Notes: generated from the sequence alone by a model not told the origin. A stretch of 64,000 nucleotides of DNA from Saccharum officinarum (GCA_020631735.1 CM036197.1:46299880-46363879), one strand, 5' to 3'; numbered from the stretch's first letter, positions 1 to 10,953 are shown. Made by a program: numbers and translations.

Positions 1-60
1 AGTTCAGTTAGAAGCAACTTGGTTTAAGTTGCATCGCGTTTAGAAGACATTTGAGCCGTT

Positions 61-590
61 TACCTATGACCGGACGCGGTCCCGGTCATGACCAGACGCG
101 TCCGGTCAGTACTAAATCTTCACTGCGTTTTTCAGCTGACTGACCGGACGTGGTCCTTGAGAGGACCGGACGTGGTGGTCAGGCTGACACGTGTTCCAGA
201 GGGTAAACAGCGTAATCGGACGCGACTGTGAAAATGATCGGCGCGTCCGGTCATGTTCCAGTAAGGTCCCGTGGAGACCTGACGCGTCCGGTCACCTATG
301 ATCAGACGCGGTCGTGCGTCCGGTCATGTTCCAGTAAGGTCCCGTGGTGACCTGACGCGTCCGGTCACCTATGATCGGACGCGGTGATGCGTCAGGTTAG
401 ATTTCCAGAGAGCTCTTGCATGATCGGATGCGTCCGATCATCCTTGATCGGCGCGTCCGGTCATCTCAGACCGGCGCGTCCGGTCATCACAGATCGGCGC
501 GTCCAGTCACTTAGCACAGGTTTCCGTTATTCGACCGTTACAACTGACCGGCGCGTCCGGTCATATCGACAGGCGCGTCCGGTCAGTACG
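61..590. repeat. Cluster of CpG-rich palindromic motifs in LTR, with a 72-bp tandem duplication
   Basis: Many copies of half-sites GACCGGACGCG / CGCGTCCGGTC in both orientations, about one every 20-40 bp. A two-copy tandem repeat of about 72 bp starts at 243 and 315 (GCGTCCGGTCATGTTCC at both). The cluster sits just upstream of the LTR TATA box, where LTR enhancer elements normally lie. The same motif recurs in the other LTR at 9018-9460. Confidence 0.8.
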
Positions 591-636
591 CGTCTGGCTG
601 TTTTGAAAGGTAACGGTTGGATTTATTTGAGGGGTC

Positions 637-644
637 TATAAATA
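637..644 (+). promoter_or_regulatory. TATA box of the left LTR
   Basis: TATAAATA in a CT-rich context directly downstream of the palindrome cluster. Its placement matches the TATAAATA at 9509-9516 in the other LTR. It is inferred to be the Pol II core promoter of that retrotransposon. Confidence 0.6.
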
Positions 645-1345
645 CACCCCCTCCACCTCTTTTAGATGTCTCTTGCTCATTTGTTTAGCTGAGAAACATC
701 TTTGAAGTGCAAGGGAGTGCAAGAGCCCTAGTGAGGATAGTGATTTGCGAATCAAAGTTTGAGAATCCTCTCTAGTGACAAGAGTCAAGCAAGTGTGCAT
801 CCATCTTCTCATTAGGCTTGTTGTGGTCAAGTGAGAGTTCTAGCTTGTTACTCTTGGTGATCGCCATCACCTAGACAGTTCGAGGGTGATTGGGAGTTTG
901 GTGATCATCCGATGAGATTGTGGGTGACCCAACTCAAGTTGTGAGCGGTTTTGGGTGATTCGCCGCGACGGAGTGTCAAAGAATCAACCCGTAGAGAGCA
1001 CTTGATCCTTGTGCGGATCAAGGGGGAGCTACACCCTTGCGTGGGTGCTCCAACGAGGACTAGTGGGGAGTGGCGACTCTCCGATACCTCGATAAAACAT
1101 CACCGTGTTCCTATCCCCTTCTTTCAAGCATTTACTTTCTTGTATTACTTTCATTACTTGTTTACTTTCCTAGAATTGCCTTGCTAGTCTAGGATTGGAA
1201 CTTAGGGTGCAAAACTTTTATCGGTAGAATCACAAGGAACACAAGTAGGCACTAGGGGTGAAGTTTAGCTTGTAGGATTTAATTCTTGCAATTAATTTTT
1301 AGAAAAGCCTAATTCACCCCCCTCTTGGGCATCTTGATCCTTTCA

Positions 1346-1835
1346 AGGGTCACACCGAGGAACCATCTAAGTGTTGGTTGACACAACCGGTGACGTAGCT
1401 TGTCGGTGCACAAGTGAACACCGGGTCAACAAAAATATTGTGTCTCTTGTCTCCCAGTGATTGGTCTTCATATTGTGTTGTTGTCAATATTGATTGTATA
1501 TCATCTTGGTGATTGGCAACATCTTCACTACACCGTTGGTATAAGATACACAATCCTCTCTCTTGTATTTACATTTACTAGATTATCTTGTGTAGCTCTA
1601 GTAGTAGCTTTGCTAGTTGTTGTTAGCTTGCTCACTAGTGCAAGATTAGTGACTTAGCCCTTGTGTGAACTAGAGATCATAATCTACTAGTCTTGTGGAT
1701 AGGAGGCTTGCATCACAACCGTAGGCTAAGCAAAACTCGCTTTGCGCCGTTTGTTATTCTAACAAGTTTGCTTAGTGTCTTGTGTAGGAATTTTTATAGG
1801 CTATTCACCCCCCTCTAGCCATCTAGGACCTTACA
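1346..1835 (+). repeat. 5' LTR remnant of element A (right-hand 490 bp)
   Basis: Matches 9922-10416 almost base for base, from AGGGTCACACCGAGG to ...CATCTAG-ACCTTACA, with a handful of substitutions and small indels (for example an extra ATTG in the 3' copy near 10073). It ends in CA at 1834-1835, directly before the primer-binding site. The left part has been displaced by the inserted LTR ending at 1345. Confidence 0.85.
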
Positions 1836-1837
1836 AG

Positions 1838-1849
1838 TGGTATCAGAGC
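1838..1849 (+). promoter_or_regulatory. Primer-binding site for initiator tRNA-Met
   Basis: TGGTATCAGAGC lies two bases after the LTR end and is complementary to the 3' end of plant initiator methionine tRNA, the usual first-strand primer of copia elements. The identical motif follows the short LTR at 49508. Confidence 0.9.
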
Positions 1850-1895
1850 CGTGGTCACCGTTTTAATCAAGGCTTAACATCCTTCGGTGTGAAAA

Positions 1896-3944
1896 ATGGC
1901 TCAAATTGTGTTCAATCATGTTGGGGGCAAGCCACCGTTCTTTGATGGTGTTAGTTCTTTTGCTCATTGGAAGAGAAAAATGACAATGTACCTTGGTTCT
2001 ATTCATGAGAGAGTTTTGCAAGTCACCGAGAATGACTTTGCTATCATTGATCCCGATCATCTCACCGGTGAAGATAGAGCAAATAGAACATGCAATAGAA
2101 TGGCTCTCAATACACTTTACAATGGTATTGACACAAAAGTATTTGAGGGCATCAAGGATTTAGAATTAGCAAATGAAGTATGGACAAGGTTGAGTGAAAC
2201 ATATGAGGGCACTAAGGTTGTAAAGAGTGCCAAGCTATATGGGCTCAAGAGTGAGTTTGAGAACTTCAAGATGAAAGAAGAAGAAACAATCTTAGAGATG
2301 TTTCATAGATTGCAAGTCATTATGAATGATCTCAAGAGCTTGGGACACAAGACACAAGACCAAGATTTTTGCCACAAGTTCTTATTGAGCTTACCGAAAA
2401 GATTCAAAATGTTGATCATGATGCTACAAAGAGATAGGCTTGATGCAATGAAGCCCAATGATTTGATTGGAGAGGTATTAACCTTTGACAAGTATGATCA
2501 AGATGTTGATGAGAAGGAGGAAGAAAAGAAGAAGAAGACCGTGGCATTCAAGGCCACCTCCTCTAAGGGCAAAGCTTCAATTCAAGAAGAAGATGACAAT
2601 AAAGAAGATGAAGAATTGGAAATTGATGATGAGGCACTTGCTCTAGTTGTCAAGAATATTGGTAAGATGTTTATCAAGAGAAGAGGCTTCAAAAAGAGAA
2701 ATGACTATTTTAAGAGCAATGAGCAACAAAGGAAGTGCTTCAATTGTGATAGCACCGAACATCTTCAAGCCGAATGTCCCTATGACAAGAAGAAGAACAA
2801 CAAGAGGGGCAAGTTTGAGAAGAAAAAGAGAGAAGCCAAGGTTACTTTCAAGAAGGGCAAGAATGGAGCCTATGTGGTCACTTGGGAATGTGATAATGAT
2901 GAAGAAGAAGCATCATCATCCAACAAGCCTTTTGCTTCCATTGCTATCAACAAGAAGCCATCACTATTTGATTCATCCCCGTCGTGCCTCATGGCCAAAG
3001 AAACTAAGGTAATATATGATGAAAGTGATGATGAAAGTGAAATGAAATATGCTCATGATAGTGATAATGATAATGAAAATGAAAATGATGATGATGAACC
3101 AACTAAAGAACAACTATATGACTTGATGCAACAAACTAGAGACATAGCTATTGCCAAGAACAAGGAGTATAAGAAGCTTTCAATGAAAGTAGCAATACTT
3201 GAGAAAGTTCTTAGTGAGCTTAAGAACACTCATGAGAGTCTAGTGGAAGACCATGAGGATCTTGGTAAGGCTCATTCCAAGCTTGAAAAGGCTCACTCAT
3301 TGCTACTTGAGCAACAAGCAAAGAAGGAGGTTGTTATATCATGTGATATAGGTGTTACATGTGATATAATAGATGAATCCTTTTATGAACCTATCATCAT
3401 GTCAAATGCTAACCCTTCTTGTAGCTCTTCATCCACCACCACCAACTCTACCTCCACTACTAGTGATGGTTTCACTTGTGATGCCTCACTAATGGTTGAG
3501 AATGAGACTCTCAAGAGAGAAGTGGATGAGCTCACTCACGCCCTAGGCAAGACCTATGGTGGTGAGGCCCGCTTGCTTAAGTGCTTGGGTAGCCAAAGGT
3601 TCTCTCTTAACAAAGAGGGATTGGGCTACACCCCCAAGAAAGGCAAGTCGGTCTTTGCAACTCTAAAGCCTAGCTTTGTGAAGGGCAATGGTCGGTTTTG
3701 CAATAGATGCAAGCAAGTTGGGCACCTAGAGCATAATTGCAATAAAAAGAACCAAAGCAAGAACCTTGTTAATGCTATACATTTTGATTCTTACTATGTG
3801 CTTACCAAAGGTGTGAAGGGTGTGAAAGCTAAGTTTATTGGTACAACCATTGTTGGCCCAAAGAAGAAGGCTATTTGGGTACCAAAGAGCTTAGTTACTA
3901 ACCTACAAGGACCCAAGCAAAAATGGGTACCTAAGCTTCATTGA
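1896..3944 (+). CDS. gag: Sirevirus Gag polyprotein (682 aa, open)
   Basis: Capsid/nucleocapsid precursor that packages element RNA. The N-terminal 200 residues have the copia gag fold signature (FAHWKRKM near residue 25, LYNGID, LANEVWTRLSETYEGT). A lysine/acidic-rich linker follows, then a CCHC zinc knuckle at about 280-293 (CFNCDSTEHLQAEC), a long acidic and coiled-coil-like segment (about 380-480), a serine/threonine-rich stretch, and a second CCHC knuckle near 602-615 (CNRCKQVGHLEHNC). Two knuckles and a gag near 680 aa suit Sireviruses. The start ATG follows the LTR by 60 bp. The stop is TGA at 3942-3944. Unlike pol, this frame has no lesion. Confidence 0.9.
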   Translation: MAQIVFNHVGGKPPFFDGVSSFAHWKRKMTMYLGSIHERVLQVTENDFAIIDPDHLTGEDRANRTCNRMALNTLYNGIDTKVFEGIKDLELANEVWTRLSETYEGTKVVKSAKLYGLKSEFENFKMKEEETILEMFHRLQVIMNDLKSLGHKTQDQDFCHKFLLSLPKRFKMLIMMLQRDRLDAMKPNDLIGEVLTFDKYDQDVDEKEEEKKKKTVAFKATSSKGKASIQEEDDNKEDEELEIDDEALALVVKNIGKMFIKRRGFKKRNDYFKSNEQQRKCFNCDSTEHLQAECPYDKKKNNKRGKFEKKKREAKVTFKKGKNGAYVVTWECDNDEEEASSSNKPFASIAINKKPSLFDSSPSCLMAKETKVIYDESDDESEMKYAHDSDNDNENENDDDEPTKEQLYDLMQQTRDIAIAKNKEYKKLSMKVAILEKVLSELKNTHESLVEDHEDLGKAHSKLEKAHSLLLEQQAKKEVVISCDIGVTCDIIDESFYEPIIMSNANPSCSSSSTTTNSTSTTSDGFTCDASLMVENETLKREVDELTHALGKTYGGEARLLKCLGSQRFSLNKEGLGYTPKKGKSVFATLKPSFVKGNGRFCNRCKQVGHLEHNCNKKNQSKNLVNAIHFDSYYVLTKGVKGVKAKFIGTTIVGPKKKAIWVPKSLVTNLQGPKQKWVPKLH

Positions 3945-3955
3945 TTTGCTTGTAG

Positions 3956-6900
3956 GTCAATTACAAAGCCGGAGGAAGGCATTGGATTATTGATAGTGGG
4001 TGCACTCAACACATGACCGGTACATCAAGAATGTTTGACTCAATCAATGATAATCATAGTGGTGTTGATTCTATCATATTTGGCAATAACAAGAAAGGCA
4101 AAGTAATTGGATTGGGAAAGATTGCAATATCAAATGACATGAGTATCTCCAATGTGTTGCTAGTTGAAAGCTTGGATTTTAATCTTCCATCCGTGGCACA
4201 AATATGTGATCTTGGTTAAAAATGTATCTTTGGGGTTGATGATGTGGAAGTCATTAGTATGGATGGCTCAAATGTGGAATTCAAGGGCTTTAGATATGAG
4301 AATCTCTACCTAGTTGACTTCAACGCTAGAGAAACTTCCTTGACAACTTGCTTAATCTCCAAATCAAGCATGGGTTGGCTTTGGCATAGAAGGCTTAGTC
4401 ATGTTGGTATGAAACAATTGAAGAAGCTTACAACTCATAATCTTGTCAATGGTTTGAAAGATGTTGAATTTGAGAAGAATAAGCTTTGTAGTGCATGTCA
4501 AGCCGGGAAGCAAGTTGGAAGCTCACATCTAAAGAAGAGTACAATGAGCACATGCAAAGTATTTGATTTGATGCACATGGATCTATTTGGCCCTACAACA
4601 TATACAAGCATAGGCGGCAACAAGTATGGCTTTGTCATAGTGGATGACTTCACAAGATTCACATGGGTATTCTTTCTTAGTGAGAAAAGTGAAGTGTTTG
4701 ACACCTTCAAGACCTTTCTCACTAGAGTTCACAATGAGTTTGAGATTAGAATCAAGAAAGTGAGAAGTGATAATGGAAGTGAGTTCAAGAATACAAGAAT
4801 TGAAGAACTTTATGATCACTATGGCATTGGACATCAATTCTCGGCCAAATACACTCCACAATCAAATGGCCTAGTTGAGAGGAAGAATAGAACATTGTTT
4901 GATATGGCTAGATCAATGCTTCATGAGTACAATGTGAGTCAATCTTTTTGGGATGAAGCAATCAATACCGCTTACTACTACATCAATAGACTATATTGTC
5001 ATCCATTGCTAGAGAAGACCCCATATGAGCTACTTTATGGAAGAAAGCTCAATATTTCTTACTTTAGAGTGTTTGGTTGCAAATGTTATATCTTGAAGAA
5101 GGGCACTAGATTGGGAAAGTTTGACAAGAGATGTGATGAGGGGTTTTTACTTGGTTATTCAACTATAAGCAAAGCTTATAGAGTTTGGAACAACTCAAGT
5201 GGCATTCTAGAAGAAGTCCATGATGTGTAATTTGATGAAACCAATGGGTCACAAGATGAAGAAGAGAATCTAGATGATGTTGGTGGAACTCTATTGGTGG
5301 AAGCAATGAAGAACATGGACATTGGGGACATTAGAGCAAAGCAAGTAATTGATATTCAAGATGATGGTAAAGATCTAGTGCTCAATTCTCCATTCAAGCT
5401 AGCTAGTGACTCTCCAGTACAAGATCATTGTGCTAGTTCATCTCACCAAGATACATCAAGTGATCAACCAAGCTCAAGCAATCAAGTGCAAGTACTCCAA
5501 CCATAACATGTTGCAAGAGATCACCCCATTGATAGTGTTATTGGTGATATTAGAAGTGGTGTGCAAACAAGATCAAGATTGGCTATGTTTTGTGAGCATG
5601 CATCATTTGTGTCAACCATAGAACCAAAGAAAATAGAAGAAGCTTTGAAGGATGCCGATTGGATCATGGCTATGCAAGAAGAACTTAACAATTTCATAAG
5701 AAATGATGTTTAGGAATTGGTAGAAAGGCCAAATGACTAGAATATGATTGGGACCAAATGAGTGTTCAAAAACAAGCAAGATCAAGATGGCATTGTGGTG
5801 AGAAACAAAGCAAGACTAGTTGCTCATGGTTACACTCAAGTAGAAGGTCTTGACTATGATCAGACATATGCTCCCGTGGCAAGATTGGAGGCAATAAGAA
5901 TTCTATTGGCTTATGCTTGTGCACACAACATCAAACTATATCAAATGGATGTCAAAAGTGCATTTCTCAATGGAATCATCAATGAGTTAGTCTTTGTTGA
6001 GAAACGTCCCGGATTTGAAGATGACAAGAAACCTAACCATGTATACAAGTTGAAGAAGGCTTTATATGGCTTAAAGCAAGCACCTAGAGCATGGTATGAG
6101 AGGCTAAGGGATTTTCTTCTCTCGAAGGGATTCAAGATGGGCAAGGTTGATACAACTCTATTCACCAAGAAGATTGGGAATGATCTATTCATATCGCAAA
6201 TATATGTTGATGACATCATCTTTGGATCAACCGATCAAGCTTATTATGAAGAATTTGGTGCTATGATGACCAAAGAGTTTGAAATGTCTATGATTGGTGA
6301 ACTTAGCTACTTCCTTGGTCTCCAAGTCAAGCAATTGAAAAATGGGACATTTGTGAGTCAAGGAAATGCATAAGGGACATGTTGAAGAAGTTTGGAATGC
6401 AAGATGCAAAGCCAATTTCAACTCCAATGAGTACAAATGGTAATTTGGATAGTGATCTTGATGGCAAAATGGTGAATCAAAAGGAATATCAGTCTTTGAT
6501 TGAAAGTCTACTCTATGTCACCGCATCAAGGCCGGATGTCATGTTTAGTGTTTGTATGTGTGCTAGATATCAAGCCTCACCTAGAGAGAGTGATCTCACG
6601 GCCGCAAAGAGAATATTGAGGTACTTGAAGCAAACAAGAGATGTTGGACTATGGTATCCCAAGGGATCAAAGTTTGAATTGATTGGATATTCAGACTTCG
6701 ACTATGGGGGTTGCAAGATCAATAGAAAGAGCACAAGTGGCACATGTCAATTACTTGGAAGATCACTTGTGTCATGGTCCTCAAAGAAACAAAATAGTGT
6801 GGCAATCTCTATCGCCGAAGCCAAATATGTGAGTGCGGGGAGTTGTTGTGCACAATTGCTATGGATGAAATCAACTTTGAAGGATTATGGCCTCAACTTC

Positions 6901-7155
6901 AAGAATATGCCATTGCTATGTGATAATGAAAGTGCAATCAAGATGATACAAAACCCGGTTCAACATAGAAGAACAAAGCATATTGACATAAGACATCATT
7001 TCATTAGAGATCATCAACAAAAGGGAGATATTGCCATAGAAAGTGTTGGCACCGATGATCAACTTGCCGATATTCTCACCAAGCCACTTGATGAAAAGAT
7101 GTTTTGCAAGCTAAGGAATGAGTTGAACATTCTTGATTTCTCAAACATGAGTTGA
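3956..7155 (+). pseudogene. pol: Sirevirus pol (protease-integrase-RT-RNase H), disrupted
   Basis: Pol lies in a different frame from gag. A TAG (3953-3955) precedes the protease motif WIIDSGCTQHMTG (active Asp codon 3992). Integrase spans about 4370-5230: the HHCC-type region, then the DDE residues in HMDLFGP, RSDNGSEF and GLVERKN. Reverse transcriptase spans about 5640-6370, with YVDDIIFG at 6203. RNase H runs to 7155. Lesions: in-frame stops at 4217, 5228, 5504, 5711, 5738 and 5759, plus a one-base loss in an A-run near 6361-6366 that shifts the remaining frame. In RNase H the usual AEAEY motif reads AEAKY and the first Asp motif reads SDFDYGG. This copy therefore cannot encode a full polyprotein. 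It is a decayed element, with no evidence of host use. Confidence 0.9.
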
Positions 7156-8249
7156 ATGCACCCCACCCACTTATTGACATGCCTCTCCTTCAACATTGCA
7201 AGGTAAAGTTGATTGACATGTCATTCATCCTATGCTAAGGACTTGCTAGAGCATGTAGACAAAATAAGTGGTATGCATGAGCATTCGTGATAAATCAAAT
7301 GGATTTGATGGATATATGTTACCACTATTGCTTCTATGCTTGTTTTGATCTAGTGGTGGCATATGACATGTTAGTGAGCTTGCAAACCTAGTGTTGAATC
7401 TAGAAGATTTGCTATAAGTGTTTAATTCAACATAGACAAGATAACCCTTATTATGAGGTGTGAAGAAGCTTGTCTTTGGTTCAAATTGAATTAAATATCT
7501 TTGGCAAGTGTTCTAGGTTGAACCAAATTTGATAAATTTTAACCTACTCCATCAAACATTGTTTTTCTCTCCACAATTTGATCCCATTTTTGGGTAACTT
7601 GTTGACAAAGGGGGAGAGAAAAAGATGATTCAACATGATAAAGGGGTAAATAAATTTTTATGCACACAAGTAGGGGGAGCAAGCTCATAAATAAAGTTGT
7701 TGCATTTGTTTGTGCATTCTCATATGACTTGCTCATTGCACATGTATTTAAATTCAATATACATGCTTGTGTGGTGCAATGCTAGTATAGAACTTGAATG
7801 ATGAAATGATCTACTAGCATGCATAGGAATAGTTTACTTGTGGTATCTAGACGTGCCTTAATCTTTACAAGTGGTTCAAGAACCTTTACTATAATGTTGA
7901 TCTCATGGGGTTCTTGAGTTGTGATGGTTGTCTAGTTACTTCATGATGCTAAGGATGGTGTAAAAGACAACTCCGATTGGTATCACGCTTCAAAGGTCCA
8001 TTTCTTACACCTTAGCATCATTTTGGTAGAATTACTCTCTCAACACTTCTATCCATGCATATGTGCAAAGCTTTCAATCCAAACTCTATGCACATATGTA
8101 GGGGAGTTAATGCTACAAAACCGAGCTTGTGATAATTGTCCAAACTTTACTTATGAGCAAAATGATTGGACAAGTATGACAAGTTCAAAACTTTTATTAT
8201 AAAAATCATCTTTGTGAGGGTTGTCATCAATTACCAAAAAGGGGGAGAT
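7156..8249 (+). other. Non-coding 3' internal region of element A with repeated polypurine tracts
   Basis: No convincing reading frame, so an envelope-like gene is absent. Purine tracts of the form AGGGGGAG occur at 7607-7620, 7668-7680 and 8236-8248. The last directly abuts the 3' LTR start (TGAAAG at 8250) and is the plus-strand primer. Repetition of the tract upstream is a recognised Sirevirus trait. Confidence 0.75.
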
Positions 8250-9017
8250 TGAAAGTCCCTAGTTTGGTTTTGGCTAATTGATGAAACCTAGGACTAACCT
8301 TTGTATCTAAGTGGATGATTTAGATAAAGGTGGTCATTGAATATGAGACATGACATTGACTCATGTGACCAAGATGATGAAGACCAAGATGATGCTTGGC
8401 TCGATGGACCGGTTGTGAAGGTGAAGGGCAAGTCGAGGCTTCAAAGCGAAGGACCATGCGATGGTGAAGCTTGAGCAAGACTTGGCGCCGATGGACCGAT
8501 GCAACGGTGAAGAGCAAGTGAAGTCAAGGTCGATGGATCGAGATGGTCATGTGAAGATATGAAGTGGATCATATCTTTTGGAAGAACAAAATGGGCTCAA
8601 GGCAAAGTATAACCATAGGGCCATTTTGTTTTGCACTCAAGACACCATAGAGGGTGTGAGTGGTTTAGGATCGATAGCCGAACTATTAAGAGGGAAGTCT
8701 TATCGGTTATTCGATGCACGGGTGCCACTAGGTGAATTCATGAAGTGCATTGCATGTAGGGCCTAGTGAGCTAACTGGAAAACCTTTGAAAATGATTATG
8801 AAAATGCTAACACACGTGCACAAGGTGGTGATCACTTGTTGGTGTTGGCACATTTACGAAGGCGATGAAGTTTGAGCGGTAGAGAGGGTTTGGGTCTCTC
8901 TCTCCCTCCCGCCGAGCTTGCGAGCGCAGGATTCAGGCGTTTTCGAGGAGTTGAAATGCCTATTTTCCACTACGCTGGAAGTCAGAAAAGAAACGGAGGC
9001 GAACGGAGGTCACAGAG

Positions 9018-9460
9018 GTGACCGGACGCTGCACCGGACGCGGTCATGGTATGACCGGACGCGTCCGGTCAGCAGTCAGGCGCGCGGGTGCTAGGGTTTG
9101 CAACCGGCGCGTCCGGTCACTCGCGGGACCAGCGCGTCCAATCAGGTGCCCAGAAGGAACTGTGGTTCGCAAGGATGATCGGACGCGGGGCGCGTCCAGT
9201 CACACGTGATCGGACGTGTCCGATCGTTGAGGGAGCTTACTGGACTCTAACCGGACGCGGGCACTGTCGCGTCCGGTCGTTGACTGGAGCAGGCGCACGA
9301 TGCTGTGCGATCGGCGCGTCCGGTCGTTGAATGGAGCATGTCCGGTCACTCGGGACCGGCGCGTCCGATCGTTATGAGAAGCGCGTCCGGTCATGGGGTT
9401 TGACCGTTGGCGCAGTGATCATTGGAGGATCGGACGCAGTTGAGCGCGTCCGGTCATCCC
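9018..9460. repeat. Palindrome cluster in the 3' LTR, including a perfect 20-bp palindrome
   Basis: Contains TGACCGGACGCGTCCGGTCA at 9052-9071, a perfect 20-bp inverted repeat, and about a dozen half or degenerate copies up to the TATA box. It is the same motif family as at 61-590 in an otherwise different LTR. Confidence 0.8.
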
Positions 9461-9508
9461 AAAAAAACCCAGTGAAGGGGTATAACGGCTCTATTCGGAT
9501 GGGATGCT

Positions 9509-9516
9509 TATAAATA
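9509..9516 (+). promoter_or_regulatory. TATA box of the 3' LTR
   Basis: TATAAATA about 50 bp downstream of the palindrome cluster, in the position expected for the LTR promoter. Confidence 0.6.
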
Positions 9517-10416
9517 CTTGTTGGCCGGCCCTTGGGGAGGTCTCTCATGATTTCTAACATACTTGTGCATCCTTTGAGCTAGAGCTTCTCTCCCACTCAT
9601 CTCTCTTGCTTGATTGCAAATCAAAGTGAGATTGAGTGATCCCAAAGTGCATTGCATAGCTTGAGGGCATCTAGTGGCACTTGTGGGTGGTTTAGCCGGT
9701 GGATTTCTTGTTACTCTTGGAGAGTACCGCTCCTAGCCGGCTTGGAGATTGTTGGAGGCGTTGGCAAGAGAAGGTGATTGTTCTTGGCCACCTCGGTTGA
9801 TTGTAAGAGGTTCTTGTGCTTTCCTCGGCAGAGCGCCAAAAGCAACTCTAGTGGATTGCGCGTGTCATTGAGTTACCTCACTTGAGAGTGGTGTCTTGCG
9901 GTGCCTTGTGGGGCAGTGCCTTGAGGGTCACACCGAGGAACCATCTAAGTGTTGGTCGACACAACCGGTGACGTAGCTTGTCGGTGCACAAGTGAACACC
10001 GGGTGAACAAAAATATTGTGTCTCTTGTCTCCCGGTGATTGGTCTTCATATTGTGTTGTTGTCAATATTGATTGATTGTATATCATCTTGGTGATTGGCA
10101 ACATCTTCACTACACCGTTGGTATAAGATACACAATCCTCTCTCTTGCATTACATTTACTAGATTATCTTGTGTAGCTCTAGTAGTAGCTTTGCTAGTTG
10201 TTGTTAGCTTGCTCACTAGTGCAAGATTAGTGACTTAGCCCTTGTGTGAACTAGAGATCATAATCTACTAGTCTTGTGGATAGGAGGCTTGCATCACAAC
10301 CATAGGCTAAGCAAAACTCGCTTTGCGCCGTTTGTTATTCTAACAAGTTTGCTTAGTGGCTTGTTGTAGGAATTTTTATAGGCTATTCACCCCCTCTAGC
10401 CATCTAGAACCTTACA

Positions 10417-10853
10417 AGGTTGAACCAATTTGATAAATTTTAACCTACTCCATCAAATATTGTTTTCTCTTCACAACTTGATCCCATTTTTGGGTAAGTT
10501 GTTGACAAAGGGGGAGAGAAAAAAGATGATTCAACATGATAAAGGGGTAAATAAAATTTTGATGCACACAAGTTGGGGGAGCAAGCTCAATAAAACAAAG
10601 TTGTTGCAATTTGTTAGTGCATCTCATATGACTTGCTCTTGCACATGTATTTTATCAATATACATGCTTGTGTGGTGCAATGCTAGTATAGAACTTGAAT
10701 GATGAAAGATCTACTAGCATGCATAGGAATAGTTTACATGTGGTATCTAGACATGCTTAAAGCTTAACAGTGGTCCAAGAACCTTTACATATAATGTTGA
10801 TCTCTCGGGTTCTTGAGTTGTGATGGATGTCTAGTTACTTCATGATGCTAAGG
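10417..10853 (+). mobile_element. 3' internal fragment of a related Sirevirus (element B), running into the gap
   Basis: Directly after the 3' LTR end, the sequence matches 7511-7963 (the non-coding 3' internal region of element A, including both AGGGGGAG tracts), with numerous substitutions and indels (roughly 90 percent identity by eye). It is thus a second, diverged element. The likeliest arrangement is that element A inserted into element B, whose left part would lie outside the window. The candidate duplicated target is AGGTT at 10417-10421. Confidence 0.75.
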
Positions 10854-10953
10854 NNNNNNNNNNNNNNNNNNNNNNNNNNNNNNNNNNNNNNNNNNNNNNN
10901 NNNNNNNNNNNNNNNNNNNNNNNNNNNNNNNNNNNNNNNNNNNNNNNNNNNNN
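10854..10953. other. Assembly gap (100 N)
   Basis: Exactly 100 Ns, the conventional placeholder for a join of unknown size. It separates Sirevirus sequence from the gene region, and the missing exons of the gene at 11468-11635 may lie in it. Confidence 0.99.

Larger units (their letters stand above)
1..1345 (+). mobile_element. Right part of an LTR of a second Sirevirus-like element, inserted in the next LTR
   Basis: The sequence up to 1345 differs from the matching part of the 3' LTR at 8250-10416, but has the same architecture: a cluster of CGTCCGGTCA-type palindromes, a TATA box, a long leader, and a TTCACCCCCCTC... tail ending in CA at 1344-1345. Immediately after it, 1346 onward matches the 3' LTR of the host element from about 9922 (both read AGGGTCACACC). 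This is what an LTR (solo or the end of a full element) inserted into another LTR would look like, with AGGGT (1346-1350) as the right copy of a 5-bp target-site duplication. The left copy and the LTR start lie outside the window, so the call rests on the right junction only. Confidence 0.7.
1346..10416 (+). mobile_element. Sirevirus-type Ty1-copia retrotransposon (element A), complete except for the left part of its 5' LTR
   Basis: Order: 5' LTR remnant (to 1835), tRNA-iMet primer site, gag, protease-integrase-RT-RNase H (copia order), a 1.1-kb non-coding stretch with repeated polypurine tracts, and a 2167-bp 3' LTR (8250-10416). The long LTRs, the large gag with two zinc knuckles, the multiple AGGGGGAG tracts upstream of the 3' LTR and the LTR palindromes are together typical of Sireviruses. 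Gag is open, but pol carries several in-frame stops and a frameshift, so this copy is not autonomous. The two LTRs differ by only a few substitutions and short indels over the shared 490 bp (by eye), so insertion was fairly recent. No envelope-like frame is seen between pol and the 3' LTR. Confidence 0.9.
8250..10416 (+). repeat. 3' LTR of element A (2167 bp)
   Basis: Starts TGAAAGTCCC directly after the polypurine tract and ends ...CCTTACA. The last 490 bp match the 5' LTR remnant. It contains a palindrome cluster (9018-9460), a TATA box (9509) and a leader. The element's transcript would start here in the other copy and terminate in this one. Confidence 0.88.

Noticed and set aside
61..590. 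Regularly spaced palindromes considered as a CRISPR-like array
   Set aside because: Units are degenerate, spacing is irregular, spacers are themselves repeat-derived, and the context is a plant LTR.
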